Shown: positions 1 through 9,470 of the stretch, piece after piece
Layout: the number at the start of each line of letters is the position of its first letter
Position numbering within the stretch: position 1 is the first letter of the stretch
From: Pseudomonas sp. HS6
Lineage (GTDB): Bacteria > Pseudomonadota > Gammaproteobacteria > Pseudomonadales > Pseudomonadaceae
NCBI RefSeq assembly: GCF_023375815.1
Contig: NZ_CP067412.1
Coordinates: forward strand, 2,976,001 to 3,040,000
Reading direction: 5' to 3'
DNA length: 64,000 nt
Notes under the pieces: model-generated
The model's database searches: none
What the model was told of the DNA's origin: nothing
What the model saw: the letters and a program-made list of their open reading frames with translations, nothing else
Program-made: the position numbers and the translations under genes

Positions 1-60
1 TGAAGCCGGCCAGACCTGCGGCGCTGGCGGGTTGTATTCGGTAAAGATGCTTTCGGACAT
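1..60 (-). CDS. N-terminal fragment of an unidentified CDS running off the left edge
   Basis: On the reverse strand an ATG at 60 opens a frame that stays open for all 20 codons to the window edge, beginning MSESIFTEYNPPAP. It would be divergent from the hydrolase gene at 272. No strong ribosome binding site is visible in front of it. I cannot name the product from 20 residues. Confidence 0.4.
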   Translation of the reverse strand, partial: MSESIFTEYNPPAPQVWPAS

Positions 61-271
61 GGTCAACAGGTTCGTGACGGGGAGCGGGAGATCCACTCCA
101 TCTGTTAACCATTGAAAGGCGATAACCGAAGGCGGCGGCGTTACATAGTTATCGCTGCCACCCCTGACCGCTCGGCACTCTTCATCAAACTGTCATCGAA
201 CTGTGGCAGCGCGCTTGAACAAACTTCATCAGACTCGCGCTCTACTGGGGTTCTGCGTTTCGGTGTTTTTC

Positions 272-1306
272 ATGTTCAAGGGATTTTTTGCAATCGCGGC
301 GTTGTTGGCCGCGGTTTTTTTCGGGCAGGCGTCTTATGCGGCGTCGCGTTGCGACGTCAATGTACCGACCGAACGGGTCGATCTGGAGCAGGTGAGCCTG
401 GCGTACCAGAGCATTGGTCGTGCGTCGGATCCGGCGTTGTTGCTGGTGATGGGGCTGGGCGGGCAGTTGATTCACTGGCCGGATGAAGTGGTGGTCGCCC
501 TGTGTCAGCAGGGCTTTCGGGTGATCCGCTATGACAATCGTGACGTGGGTCTTTCGACCTGGCGTCAGGCGCCGGCCGAGGCCAACCTGACGTTTGAAGT
601 GCTGCGCTACAAACTCGGCCTGCCGGTGGCGGCGCCCTACAGCCTGACTGACATGGCCGACGATGCGCTGGGCCTGATGGACGCGCTGCACGTCGAGCAA
701 TTCCACGTGCTCGGCGCGAGCATGGGCGGGATGATCGCCCAGCACCTGGCCGCCATGGCCCCGCAACGGGTCGAGAGCCTGACGCTGATCATGACCAGCT
801 CCGGCGCCGAAGGCCTGCCGGCGCCGAGTGCAGCGCTGGTGCAATTGCTGTCGCGACGCGGTGCACCCAATCGCGAAGTGGCGTTGGAGCAGCAGGCGGA
901 TTTGTTGGCGGCGCTGGGCAGTCCGACGGTCACCGATGATCGTCAGATGCTGTTGCATCAGGCGGCGCTGTCCTACGACCGGGCGTTCAACCCCGAAGGC
1001 GTGAAGCGCCAGATCATGGCGATCCTTGCCGAGCCAAGCCGCGTGGCGTTGCTCAATCAGTTACGCGTACCGACGCTGGTGGTGCATGGCACGGCCGATC
1101 CGTTGCTGCCGGTGATGCATGGCGTACATCTGGCGGCGCACATTCGCGGCAGTCAGTTGAAGCTGATTCCGGGTCTGGCCCATCGTTTCCAGGAGGCGTT
1201 CAAGGCGCCGTTGCTGGCGGCGGTGTTGCCGTACTTGCAGCAACACCGTGAAGACACCTCGCACTGGGCGCAGATCGAACCGGTGGCCGAGCGCAATCTG
1301 CTCTAG
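272..1306 (+). CDS. Exported alpha/beta-fold hydrolase
   Basis: A 344-residue protein if translated from the ATG at 272; an upstream in-frame GTG at 203 would add 23 residues in front of a clear signal peptide, so the inner ATG is preferred, although its ribosome binding site is weak. Residues 1-23 form a hydrophobic signal ending SYA. The mature part has the alpha/beta-hydrolase pattern: an oxyanion-region VMGLGGQ near 59, the nucleophile elbow GASMGG with Ser150, an HGTADPLLP acid segment and a late His (LAHRF). It should be a periplasmic or secreted esterase/lipase-like hydrolase; substrate unknown. It stands alone, followed 50 bp later by a DsbA-like gene on the same strand. Confidence 0.8.
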   Translation: MFKGFFAIAALLAAVFFGQASYAASRCDVNVPTERVDLEQVSLAYQSIGRASDPALLLVMGLGGQLIHWPDEVVVALCQQGFRVIRYDNRDVGLSTWRQAPAEANLTFEVLRYKLGLPVAAPYSLTDMADDALGLMDALHVEQFHVLGASMGGMIAQHLAAMAPQRVESLTLIMTSSGAEGLPAPSAALVQLLSRRGAPNREVALEQQADLLAALGSPTVTDDRQMLLHQAALSYDRAFNPEGVKRQIMAILAEPSRVALLNQLRVPTLVVHGTADPLLPVMHGVHLAAHIRGSQLKLIPGLAHRFQEAFKAPLLAAVLPYLQQHREDTSHWAQIEPVAERNLL

Positions 1307-1356
1307 CGGGTGTATCGTGCAGGTCTTTGGCCATGATTGAACGCACGAGGTGAGTC

Positions 1357-2022
1357 ATGAGTTCTGCCCTGAAAATCGATTTTGTCAGCGACGTGTCCTG
1401 CCCGTGGTGCGTCGTCGGTCTGTATGGTCTGCTGCGGGCGCTGGAGATTCTGCGCAACGAGGTGCAAGCCGAGATCCGTTTCCAGCCGTTCGAGCTGAAC
1501 CCGAAGATGGGACCGGAAGGGCAGAACATCGGCGAACATATCCATGAAAAATACGGATCGACGCCAGAGCAGTCACAGAAGAATCGTGAAGTGATCCGCT
1601 CCCGTGGCGCCGATGTCGGTTTCAGCTTTCGCACCGATTCCAACAGCCGCATCTACAACACCTTCGATGCTCATCGGCTGCTGCACTGGGCCGGGGAGGA
1701 GGGCTTGCAGTTGCCGTTGAAAGAGGCGCTGTTCAAGGCTTACTTCACCGATGGCGGCAACCCGTCCGATCACTCGCAACTGGCGCAGATTGCCGAAAGC
1801 GTCGGCCTCGACCGACAGCGCGCCGAGACGATTCTGGCATCCGACGAATTCGCCAGCGACGTGCGCAAGGAGGAGCAATTGTGGCTGTCGCGCGGCGTCA
1901 GCTCGGTGCCGACCGTGGTATTCAACGGGCAATACGCGGTCAGCGGTGGCCAGCCGGTCGATACCTTTGTCGGGGCGATCCGGCAGATCATGAGCGAGGC
2001 GAAGGGCGGTACGGTGAACTGA
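1357..2022 (+). CDS. DsbA-family (FrnE-like) thiol oxidoreductase
   Basis: A 221-residue protein with a thioredoxin-fold CPWC active site (Cys15, Cys18) right at the N-terminus, in the context DFVSDVSCPWC, followed by the long helical insertion and the late cis-Pro segment SVPTVVFNGQY typical of the FrnE/2-hydroxychromene-isomerase-like branch of the DsbA superfamily. There is no signal peptide, so it acts in the cytoplasm, most likely as a disulfide oxidoreductase/isomerase in oxidative stress. A GAGGTGA ribosome binding site lies in front of the ATG at 1357. It is followed by a hairpin shared with the convergent regulator gene. Confidence 0.85.
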   Translation: MSSALKIDFVSDVSCPWCVVGLYGLLRALEILRNEVQAEIRFQPFELNPKMGPEGQNIGEHIHEKYGSTPEQSQKNREVIRSRGADVGFSFRTDSNSRIYNTFDAHRLLHWAGEEGLQLPLKEALFKAYFTDGGNPSDHSQLAQIAESVGLDRQRAETILASDEFASDVRKEEQLWLSRGVSSVPTVVFNGQYAVSGGQPVDTFVGAIRQIMSEAKGGTVN

Positions 2023-2027
2023 CGCCG

Positions 2028-2058
2028 TGAGGGTTCCCGGCATTGTCCGGGAACCCTG
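2028..2058. terminator. Hairpin between convergent genes
   Basis: An inverted repeat AGGGTTCCCGG / CCGGGAACCCT with a short loop lies in the 37 bp between the DsbA-like gene and the convergent response-regulator gene. It can serve both strands, although neither side has a long U-run. Confidence 0.6.
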
Positions 2059-2059
2059 A

Positions 2060-3448
2060 CTACCGGACGATCTTGTCCACGTGAATCCCCAGTTTTTTCA
2101 GGCGATACCAGAAGCTGCGCTCGGAAATCCCGATCAACTGCGCTGCCGCAGCCTGCACGCCATTGCTCTGGGCCAGCGCGGCGAGGATGTAGGCTTTTTC
2201 CACTTCTGCCAGTGCCGCTTCCAGGTCGGCCGGCACGCTGCCTTCGGCGACCAGAGCACCGGGCTCGGTCGGCTGTGAGGCAAACAGATAGGCCGGCAAG
2301 TCCTGCTCCTCAATCTCCGCGCCGGACGCGACGATGGTCGCGCGCTCGACGCAGTTCTGCAGTTCGCGAATGTTTCCCGGCCATGAATAACGGGCCATCG
2401 CCTGCAACGCCTCGGCACTGAAACCGCTGAAGCGCTTACCCGCCGCAGCGCCCAGGGTATGGGCGAAATGCCGGGCCAGCGGCGCGATGTCTTCGACCCG
2501 CTCTCGCAAGGCCGGCAACGGAATCGGGAACACGTTGAGGCGGTAATAGAGGTCTTCGCGAAACTCCTTGTTGGCCACGGCGTCCAGCAGGTTCTTGTTG
2601 GTCGCGGCGATGACCCGCACATCGACCTTGCGCTCGCGCGGATCGCCCACCGGTTCAATGATGCGTTCCTGCAAGGCGCGGAGGATTTTCGCTTGCAGCG
2701 CCAGCGGCATTTCGCCGATCTCATCGAGAAACAGCGTGCCTTTGTCCGCCTGCTGGAAGCGCCCGACCCGGTCCGCCACTGCGCCGGTGAACGCGCCTTT
2801 GCGGTGGCCGAACATTTCACTTTCCAGCAACCCTTCCGGGATTGCCGCGCAGTTGACCGCGACAAACGGTTTGTCGGCGCGGTTGCCGTGCTTGTGGATG
2901 GCCCGGGCGACCATTTCCTTGCCGGTGCCGCTTTCGCCGGTCAGCAGGATGGTGGCGTTGCTTTCGCGCACCGAGTCGATCGCGCTCAGTACCCGGCGAA
3001 AGCTCGGGCTGTCGCCCACCAGGCTATCGATCTGCTGGTGCTCGTCGAGTTCGGCGCGCATGCGCTGGTTGTCTTTGAGGATGTCGCGAAATTGCAGGGC
3101 CTTGCTGACGGTGATGTCCAGCTCATCGATATCGAAGGGTTTGGCGATGTAGTCGAAAGCGCCGTTGCGCATCGACTGCACGGCGTTTTTCACCGTGCTG
3201 TAGGCGGTCATGACGATCACCGGCAACTGCGGGAAACGGTTTTTGATTTCCGCCAGCAGTTGCGGGCCGTCCATGCCGGGCATGCGCCAGTCGCTGATTA
3301 CCAGATCGATGTCTTCGGCTTCCAGCACCTTGAGCGCGTGCAGGCCGTTGCCGGCGGTGAACACCACAATGTCGTTCTGACCCAAGGCCGATGCCAGCAG
3401 GTCGCAGAGTTTGGGCTCGTCGTCGACCACCAGTACGTTATGCGTCAT
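2060..3448 (-). CDS. Sigma54-dependent response regulator (NtrC/DctD family)
   Basis: A 462-residue three-domain activator. Residues 1-120 are a receiver domain with acidic pocket VVDDEP and phospho-acceptor Asp53 (VISDWRMPG). The central AAA+ domain has Walker A GESGTGKE and the sigma54-contacting GAFTGA loop. The C-terminus carries a Fis-type helix-turn-helix (AAQLIGISERSFWYRLKKLG). The start at 3448 overlaps the end of the kinase gene by 11 bp; an upstream extension of the frame to 3670 only runs through kinase sequence. It ends a six-gene operon (9359 to 2060). By family knowledge it should activate a -24/-12 promoter; the best candidate target is the operon's own promoter at 9404-9419. 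Confidence 0.93.
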   Translation of the reverse strand: MTHNVLVVDDEPKLCDLLASALGQNDIVVFTAGNGLHALKVLEAEDIDLVISDWRMPGMDGPQLLAEIKNRFPQLPVIVMTAYSTVKNAVQSMRNGAFDYIAKPFDIDELDITVSKALQFRDILKDNQRMRAELDEHQQIDSLVGDSPSFRRVLSAIDSVRESNATILLTGESGTGKEMVARAIHKHGNRADKPFVAVNCAAIPEGLLESEMFGHRKGAFTGAVADRVGRFQQADKGTLFLDEIGEMPLALQAKILRALQERIIEPVGDPRERKVDVRVIAATNKNLLDAVANKEFREDLYYRLNVFPIPLPALRERVEDIAPLARHFAHTLGAAAGKRFSGFSAEALQAMARYSWPGNIRELQNCVERATIVASGAEIEEQDLPAYLFASQPTEPGALVAEGSVPADLEAALAEVEKAYILAALAQSNGVQAAAAQLIGISERSFWYRLKKLGIHVDKIVR

Positions 3449-5213
3449 CGCTGTCCTCGTCGAAATCTGCACCGTTGGCCGGAATGTACAGGCTGAACGT
3501 GGCCCCGGCATCTTTTTCGCTGACGCATTCGATGCGCCCGTCATGGCTTTCCATGATCGAGTACACCTTGGCCAGGCCGAGCCCGGTGCCGGACGCCTTG
3601 GTGGTGACGAACGGCGTGAAGATCCGTTCGAGCATATCCGCTTCGATACCCTGGCCAGTGTCGCTGACACTGATGACGGTGTTGTGTTGGTCGCTGCTGA
3701 TGCCCAGGGTCAGGCGACCACCGTCGGGCATGGCGTCGATGGCGTTGACGATCAGGTTCAGGCCAGCCTGTTTGAGTTGCCGCGCATCGGCATACAGGGT
3801 GGCGGCGGGGGCGCGGTCGTCGATTCGCACATCGATGTTGTGGCTGGCCAGTTCCGGGGCGCAGAACCCGACCAGTTCATCCACCAGCGGCCGCGCCAGT
3901 TGGGTCGAACGCAGCGGTGCGCTGGGCTTGGCGAAGTCGAGAAATTCGGTGATCAGGTCGTTGATGCGGCTGACTTCACTGACCACGTATTCCAGATGAC
4001 GCTTGTCGGTTTCCGGCAGGTCGGCGCGTCGGTGCAGCAGTTGCGTGGCAGTCTTAATGATGCCCAGGGGGTTGCGGATTTCATGGGCCAGGCCCATTGC
4101 GACTTCGCCCAGCGCATGCAAGCGGTCGCGGCGGCGCAGTTGCGATTCCAGGTGTTGCAACTCGGCGAGGCGTTCGCTCATGTGGTTGAAGGTGCTGCTC
4201 AGTTCCGCCAGTTCATCGCCGCCGGTGACCGGCAGGCGCTGACGGTAGTCCCCGGCGATCACCGCTTGCACGCCTTTGGCCAGACCGCGCAGTGGCTGGG
4301 TCAGGCGCTGCGAGACCAGCCAGCCGACCGCCAGCGAAGCCGCCGAGCTGAGGATGAAGATCAGGATGAACAGGTTGCTCTGGTTCACCAGACCGACCAG
4401 GGTGGTATGGCGCAGCAAACCGCTGAACACCACACCTTGCAGCTCGCCGGCTTCATTGAGAATCGGTCGATAGATACCGCTGTAACGGTTGGTCGACTGC
4501 TCGATCGGTTGCTTGGTGCTGCGCAGTTGCTGTTCGATGTGTTCCGGCACCACTGCGGGATGATCTTCAAAGCGCTGGGTGGAGAAAATCTCCGAGAAGT
4601 CCGCGCCCTTGGCCAGGTACAGACGCAAATCGAGGGAGTGCACGTCGGCCACGCTGGTCAGGAAGCTGTTGTCGAGGTAGGTCGCGACGACCAGTTTGTA
4701 GTCGGTGCCGTCCTGATCGGTTTCGAAGGTCGAGACCACGGTGCCGGTCGCCACGCCGCCGACTTGCAGGGTCTGCAACACGGCTTTGGGCGCGGTGCTG
4801 ATTTGCCGCACGATGTCATCGGCAGCGGTGCTGAACACTACTTTGTGATCGCTGTTGCGGATCAATGCGACCACGTCGATGCCCATCGAGTCGGCGATGT
4901 CCGCCGTAAGCTTGTTGTGCTTGGCCGACTGCCGGTCGGTGGGTGGACGGGTGTAACGCAGGAACAACTGTGCGACCCGGGCGTTGTCGCGCAGGATCTC
5001 GCTGATTTCGTCCTCGACGATTTTGGTCGACTCCTGCAGCCAGATCCGCACGTTGCTGTCGAAAATCTGCGACAGGGTGGTGGCCGCCAGTTCCGCGGCG
5101 ATCATGGTCGGGATCACGCTGACCAGCCAGAACGCCAGCACCAGTTTGCGTTGCAGGCTCCAGCCGGAGAGGGCGAAGGGTCGGGCGGTGGCGCGTCGGT
5201 CGTTGATCATCAT
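3438..5213 (-). CDS. Sensor histidine kinase, partner of the adjacent sigma54 regulator
   Basis: A 591-residue membrane kinase. TM1 is at about residues 25-47; a periplasmic region of roughly 240 residues resembles a Cache-type sensor; TM2 is near 295-320, followed by a HAMP segment, a HisKA domain with the phosphorylated His in GLAHEIRNPLG, and a HATPase domain with N, G1 (DTGQGI) and G2 (GTGLGLA) boxes. It starts 6 bp after the acyltransferase gene and overlaps the regulator gene, so the pair is co-transcribed with the enzymes it probably controls. The ligand is unknown; the large periplasmic domain suggests an extracytoplasmic small molecule. Two adjacent ATGs make the exact start uncertain by one codon. 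Confidence 0.92.
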   Translation of the reverse strand: MMINDRRATARPFALSGWSLQRKLVLAFWLVSVIPTMIAAELAATTLSQIFDSNVRIWLQESTKIVEDEISEILRDNARVAQLFLRYTRPPTDRQSAKHNKLTADIADSMGIDVVALIRNSDHKVVFSTAADDIVRQISTAPKAVLQTLQVGGVATGTVVSTFETDQDGTDYKLVVATYLDNSFLTSVADVHSLDLRLYLAKGADFSEIFSTQRFEDHPAVVPEHIEQQLRSTKQPIEQSTNRYSGIYRPILNEAGELQGVVFSGLLRHTTLVGLVNQSNLFILIFILSSAASLAVGWLVSQRLTQPLRGLAKGVQAVIAGDYRQRLPVTGGDELAELSSTFNHMSERLAELQHLESQLRRRDRLHALGEVAMGLAHEIRNPLGIIKTATQLLHRRADLPETDKRHLEYVVSEVSRINDLITEFLDFAKPSAPLRSTQLARPLVDELVGFCAPELASHNIDVRIDDRAPAATLYADARQLKQAGLNLIVNAIDAMPDGGRLTLGISSDQHNTVISVSDTGQGIEADMLERIFTPFVTTKASGTGLGLAKVYSIMESHDGRIECVSEKDAGATFSLYIPANGADFDEDSDDA

Positions 5214-5219
5214 GCTCGC

Positions 5220-6347
5220 TTATTGTTGTTCGCTTATCGCAGTCGCCATGGCCGGGTCGGTACGATCCGGGCGGATGAATAACTTCACCAGCCGCAGCAG
5301 TTGATTGAGCACGGGATGGCGGTGGCGGAAAAACACGGTGTTGCCGACGAACGAGCAACCCAGGCGCAGCTTACTGGCATAACCGGCCTGGCCGCACGCG
5401 TAGATCGGGATGCCGTGTTCAATACAGTAGCCGACATTGGCCAGCCAGCTGCGCATGTACAGTTTGTGCTCGCGGGTGTGCGCCAGGTCGTGGGCGAAGA
5501 ACTTGTCCACCAGCCGTTGATCGTCCAGCAGCACCAGGTTGAACGCCACCAGCTCGTCATCGACCCAGTACAAAACGCAGGCGGCACGCTCGTCGAGGTG
5601 TTCCAGCACCTGGCGAAAGTACGCGGCCGGCAGACACTCGAATGTCAGATCGCTGCGGGCCAGGGTCGCTTCGTAAAGCCGCATCATGGTCGGCAACAGG
5701 TCGTCGACCGAGCGCCGCCATTCGATTCGCGGACCCGAACCGCGCAGGGTCCGGCGCAGGTCCTTGCGGGTGGATTTGCCCAGGGTGCCGAGGTAGGCGT
5801 CGACCGAACCGAAGGTGATCGGCAGCTCGGCACCGGGCAACCCCGGCATGCTCTGCAACCCGGCCTCGCGACAGGCCTGCAGCCATTGCGGATTGCGGTG
5901 GGAAGCATCCTTGACGGCCAGCAGGCCGACCCCGGCCTGGTTTGCATCTTCACGGGCCAGATTCAGCAGACGTGAAAACAGTGAAGGTAAGCGGCTTGGA
6001 TCGATAGACGGGAGGGTGCCGACGTGGCACTGCTCGGCCACCGGCGAGCCGAGGGCGTACAGGCGAATGTCGAACAGCCCCGGCCAGCAACTGCGCAGCC
6101 ATTGGCTGAAGCCTTTGACAGTGCCTTGCAGGGTGGTGTCGAGCGAATAGGCAGTCCTGAAGGCCACCACTGCCGCAATCAGGCGGTCGTCTTCAAACAA
6201 CGCCAGATAGCGCCAGTGAAAGCCGTCGATGCCGGCCTGTTCAACGGCGCGATAATAGGCCCAGTCTTCGAGCTCCTCGGGAAAGCAGGCATTCCACGCG
6301 TCGCGATCAATCGCTTCGATGGTTGAAAAGGCTTGGGCCGTGATCAC
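5220..6347 (-). CDS. FemAB/BioF2-like GNAT acyltransferase
   Basis: A 375-residue soluble protein starting with GTG at 6347, preceded by AAGGAAAC. The sequence looks like the Acetyltransf_6/FemAB-like group of GNAT proteins: a DAYLGTLGKSTRKDLRR segment near the middle, then YFRQVLEHLDERAACVLYWVDDELVAFNLVL and the acyl-CoA/tRNA-binding fold. Members transfer acyl or aminoacyl groups to amines in peptidoglycan, lipid or secondary-metabolite pathways. Here it is the fourth gene of the operon, after aminotransferase and hydrolase genes, so an N-acylation of an amine made by the aminotransferase is a reasonable inference. Substrate unknown. Confidence 0.75.
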   Translation of the reverse strand: MITAQAFSTIEAIDRDAWNACFPEELEDWAYYRAVEQAGIDGFHWRYLALFEDDRLIAAVVAFRTAYSLDTTLQGTVKGFSQWLRSCWPGLFDIRLYALGSPVAEQCHVGTLPSIDPSRLPSLFSRLLNLAREDANQAGVGLLAVKDASHRNPQWLQACREAGLQSMPGLPGAELPITFGSVDAYLGTLGKSTRKDLRRTLRGSGPRIEWRRSVDDLLPTMMRLYEATLARSDLTFECLPAAYFRQVLEHLDERAACVLYWVDDELVAFNLVLLDDQRLVDKFFAHDLAHTREHKLYMRSWLANVGYCIEHGIPIYACGQAGYASKLRLGCSFVGNTVFFRHRHPVLNQLLRLVKLFIRPDRTDPAMATAISEQQ

Positions 6348-6389
6348 GTCGTTTCCTTAACCGGCAAGGCATATCGTTTTGCAGTCGAT

Positions 6390-7271
6390 TCACGCCCGTT
6401 GCCGGTATTCCTCGGTTGGCAGAGAGGGAGCGGTGAGCGGCAGGTCGGTGCGGTGGTTGTGGATGAATTGCACACTCAGTTCCACGACGCGTCGGTACTG
6501 CAGATCGACCGTGATCATGTGATAGCAGTCGTCCAGCAGGATCTTCACCACTTCGCCACCGAGCTTGCGTTCCACGTAGTCGGCGTTCCAGCGGCTGGTG
6601 ATGTCATCCTCGATGGAGTGCAGCACCAGTGCCGGCACGGTGATGGAGGGCATGCGTTTGCGCACCACGGCGTTCATCCGGTGCAGTTCGCGCACGGTCA
6701 CGCCTTCCATGGTCAGCAGGCCGGCCTCACTGCTGTGGCCTTCCTTCATCTGCCGTTCGACGATGGCCCGCAGACGTTCATTCTTGATGCCGTAGGGCGG
6801 TTTCTCTTCGAACTTGCAGATGTGCACGCCGAACGGGATTTTCATCAGCAACGGCGTCAGAAACGCCAGTTTGTTGATGCTCCAGCCGTCGTACTTGAGC
6901 GTCGTGGAATACATCAGCAACCCCGCTACCTGGCCAGGATGCTCGGACGCCACGTACATCGACATCACCGCACCCATCGACAGGCCGCCGACAAACACTT
7001 TGCTGTGCTGACGGCGGATGCCGACGAAGGTCTTGCGCACACCCTCGTACCAGTCGCGCCAGCCGGTGGCCTGCAAATCGGCATTGCCGCCGCAGTGCCC
7101 GGCCAGGGTCGGCACGTACACCGTGCAACCGGCCTTGGCCAGTCCCACGGCGACCCGACGTAACTCCGTCGGGGTGCCGGTGAGGCCGTGGATCAACAAC
7201 ACCGCGACCTCCCCTGTGCCGAGAACGAAACCGGCGTCGCCTTCGCCCAGATCGATCCCGGCCGCGTTCAT
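6390..7271 (-). CDS. Carboxylesterase-like alpha/beta hydrolase
   Basis: A 293-residue cytoplasmic alpha/beta hydrolase related to the bacterial Est30-type carboxylesterases and monoacylglycerol lipases. It shows LLIHGLTGTP (oxyanion region), the nucleophile elbow GGLSMGA, an acidic HSIEDDIT and the catalytic His in DDCYHMIT. Its ATG overlaps the aminotransferase stop codon by 4 bp (ATGA), which implies translational coupling. In the pathway it could hydrolyse an ester or thioester intermediate, or act in a reverse, acyl-transfer sense; this is inference. Confidence 0.8.
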   Translation of the reverse strand: MNAAGIDLGEGDAGFVLGTGEVAVLLIHGLTGTPTELRRVAVGLAKAGCTVYVPTLAGHCGGNADLQATGWRDWYEGVRKTFVGIRRQHSKVFVGGLSMGAVMSMYVASEHPGQVAGLLMYSTTLKYDGWSINKLAFLTPLLMKIPFGVHICKFEEKPPYGIKNERLRAIVERQMKEGHSSEAGLLTMEGVTVRELHRMNAVVRKRMPSITVPALVLHSIEDDITSRWNADYVERKLGGEVVKILLDDCYHMITVDLQYRRVVELSVQFIHNHRTDLPLTAPSLPTEEYRQRA

Positions 7272-8662
7272 CGTTTCATCGCCCGGGCCAGCAGACGGTC
7301 GAGCAGGGCAATGCCCAGGTCGATTTCCGGGTAGCTGATTTCCAGCGATGGCGCGAGGGTGATCACGTTTTTGTAGTAACCGCCCACGTCGAGGATCAGG
7401 CCCAGTTTGCGGCCGTCGATCTCGATGTCGCCTTTCATGCCTTCTTCGACCATGAAGTCCAGGGTGGCCTTGTCCGGGGTGAAACCGTCCGGGCCGCAGA
7501 TTTCGCAGCGCAGGGCCAGGCCCAGGCCATCGACGTCGCCGATGATCGGGTAGCGTTTCTGCAGATCCTGCAGGCCTTCAAGGAAGTATTTGCCCTTGGC
7601 CATGACCATCGCGCCGTAGTCGACTTCGCTGGTCATCTTGAACATTTCCAGGCCCACGGCAGTGCCCAGCGGGTTGGAGGCGAAGGTGGAGTGGGTCGAA
7701 CCTGGCGGGAAGACTTTCGGGTTGATCAGTTCTTCTTTCGCCCAGATGCCGCCCAGTGGGTTGAGGCCGTTGGTCAGTGCCTTGCCGAAGACGATCACGT
7801 CCGGTTTGACGTCGAAGTGTTCGATCGACCACAGCTTGCCGGTGCGATAGAAGCCCATCTGGATTTCGTCGACCACCATCAGGATGCCGTGCTGATCCAG
7901 CACATGCTTGAGTTCGCTGTAGAAGTTCATCGGTGGAATCACGTAGCCGCCGGTGCCCTGGATCGGCTCGACGTAGAAGGCTGCGTATTCGCTCTGGCCG
8001 ACTTTCGGGTCCCAGACGCCGTTGTATTCAGTCTCGAACAGACGGGCGAATTGCTGCACGCAGTGGCTGCCGTACTCTTCCTTGGTCATGCCTTTCGGAC
8101 CACGGAAGTGGTACGGGAACGGGATGAAGTTGGCGCGCTCGCCGAAGTGGCCGTAGCGGCGGCGATAGCGGTAGCTGGAGGTGATCGACGAGGCGCCGAG
8201 GGTACGACCGTGGTAACCGCCCTCGAAGGCGAACATCAGGCTCTTGCCGTTGCTGGCGTTACGCACGACTTTCAGCGAGTCCTCGATGGACTGTGAACCG
8301 CCGACGTTGAAGTGCACGCGACCGTCGAGGCCGAACTTCTTCTTGGCGTCCACGGCGATCATTTCCGAGAGCTCGATCTTGCCTTTGTGCAGGTACTGGC
8401 TGGCGATCTGCGGCAGGGTGTCGATCTGCTGTTTCAGCGCATTGTTCAGGCGCGGGTTGGCGTAACCGAAGTTGACCGCCGAGTACCACATTTGCAGGTC
8501 GAGGTAGGCCTGGTCTTCGGTGTCCCAGACATAGGAGCCTTCGCAGCGGCTGAAAATGCGCGGCGGTTCGATGTAGTGAACGGTGTCGCCGTAGGAGCAG
8601 TATTTGGCTTCTTTTTCCAGAAGAATCTGGTCTTCCGCAGTAGCAATTCGAATATCAGACAT
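7268..8662 (-). CDS. PLP-dependent class III aminotransferase
   Basis: A 464-residue fold-type I aminotransferase of class III. The PLP phosphate-binding segment (GGSQSIEDSLKV), the substrate/PLP Tyr in FEGGYHGRT, the Asp in VVDEIQMGF and the Schiff-base Lys in VFGKALTNG are all present, followed by HSTFASNPLG. These enzymes move the omega-amino group of amino acids, polyamines or amino ketones to 2-oxoglutarate or pyruvate. It overlaps the phosphatase gene by 8 bp and the hydrolase gene by 4 bp. It is not the known argD, bioA or gabT type by neighbourhood, and the substrate is not deducible. Confidence 0.88.
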   Translation of the reverse strand: MSDIRIATAEDQILLEKEAKYCSYGDTVHYIEPPRIFSRCEGSYVWDTEDQAYLDLQMWYSAVNFGYANPRLNNALKQQIDTLPQIASQYLHKGKIELSEMIAVDAKKKFGLDGRVHFNVGGSQSIEDSLKVVRNASNGKSLMFAFEGGYHGRTLGASSITSSYRYRRRYGHFGERANFIPFPYHFRGPKGMTKEEYGSHCVQQFARLFETEYNGVWDPKVGQSEYAAFYVEPIQGTGGYVIPPMNFYSELKHVLDQHGILMVVDEIQMGFYRTGKLWSIEHFDVKPDVIVFGKALTNGLNPLGGIWAKEELINPKVFPPGSTHSTFASNPLGTAVGLEMFKMTSEVDYGAMVMAKGKYFLEGLQDLQKRYPIIGDVDGLGLALRCEICGPDGFTPDKATLDFMVEEGMKGDIEIDGRKLGLILDVGGYYKNVITLAPSLEISYPEIDLGIALLDRLLARAMKR

Positions 8663-9359
8663 GGTGGAAGAGTTCCTGGGTTTCAGTGTTGAAAGTAGTA
8701 GCGTTGGCGGCGCTGGCTTTTGGCAGCAGCGCCAGCAAAGCCGGGAGTTCGGCGAAGCTGTCGAAGCGGGCGTAAGGGATCGCGTTGCGTTCGCAGTATT
8801 CGGCGAGGCGTCCCTTGGCGAAGACGAAGTCGGCGGTGGACGACACGCACATGTCGGACTGGCCGTCACCGATCACCAGCACCCGTTTGTTGCCGGGCGT
8901 GGATTTGCATTTGCAATTGCCGGATGCCGCGCGGCAGGCATCGCTGGAGTGCGGAAAATCGATGCGCCAGCTTTCGTGATCGAGCTGTCGCAGGCGGTTG
9001 GCGAGGATCGGCAACAAGGTCACGTAGTTGCGCGAAAGAATTCGCGCGATGCCTTGTTCGATGCCGTCGCTGACCACTTCGAACGAAGCGCCCAGGCCGA
9101 TGGCGTGGTCGACGAAGTCGGGGAAGTCCGGATCGATCTCGATGCTGTCGAAGAATTCCAGCAGTTGGCCGGGCGTGGCCTTGACCAGCGAGAGCTGGCG
9201 GCTGAGGCATTCACGGGAACCGATTTCACCGGCCAGCCATTGGTTTTCGATCACTTCCCAACTCGGGTCGGCGAAGCGTTCGAGAATGCTGTCGATCACG
9301 TCGGTGCGGGTGATGGTCCCGTCGAAATCACACACGATATGCCAGTCAATCATCTGCAT
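8655..9359 (-). CDS. MtnX-like HAD-IB phosphatase
   Basis: A 234-residue HAD phosphatase close to the MtnX/phosphoserine-phosphatase branch: the nucleophile motif CDFDGTITRTD near residue 10, VSDGIEQGI (motif II) and VIGDGQSD (motif IV). Two Cys-rich residues in the middle (ASGNCKCKS) are unusual. No other methionine-salvage gene is nearby, so a dedicated phosphatase of the operon's own pathway is more likely than MtnX. First gene of the reverse operon; its ATG at 9359 lies 45 bp downstream of a sigma54-type promoter match. Confidence 0.82.
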   Translation of the reverse strand: MQMIDWHIVCDFDGTITRTDVIDSILERFADPSWEVIENQWLAGEIGSRECLSRQLSLVKATPGQLLEFFDSIEIDPDFPDFVDHAIGLGASFEVVSDGIEQGIARILSRNYVTLLPILANRLRQLDHESWRIDFPHSSDACRAASGNCKCKSTPGNKRVLVIGDGQSDMCVSSTADFVFAKGRLAEYCERNAIPYARFDSFAELPALLALLPKASAANATTFNTETQELFHHV

Positions 9360-9403
9360 TACCTATTGGTCAGAGCGCGTTGTGTGCGCTTGCCGAGGGG
9401 TAG

Positions 9404-9419
9404 AGCAGGGACTGTGCCA
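9404..9419 (-). promoter_or_regulatory. Candidate sigma54 (-24/-12) promoter of the phosphatase-aminotransferase operon
   Basis: On the reverse strand the sequence reads TGGCACAGTCCCTGCT. It matches TGGCACG-N4-TTGCW at all but two positions, with the essential GG and GC exactly 10 bp apart. It lies 45 bp upstream of the first gene of the operon, whose last gene encodes a sigma54-dependent activator. Confidence 0.6.
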
Positions 9420-9470
9420 AGTGCTTCGGCCCCCATGTTGGCGGGGCTGATGAGGTGCTTTGGCGATTCG

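Noticed and set aside
3411..5282. 623-codon open frame antisense to the histidine kinase gene
   Set aside because: Shadow of a GC-rich gene; the product is repetitive in H/Q/V/G with no family features, and the sense gene is a full kinase.
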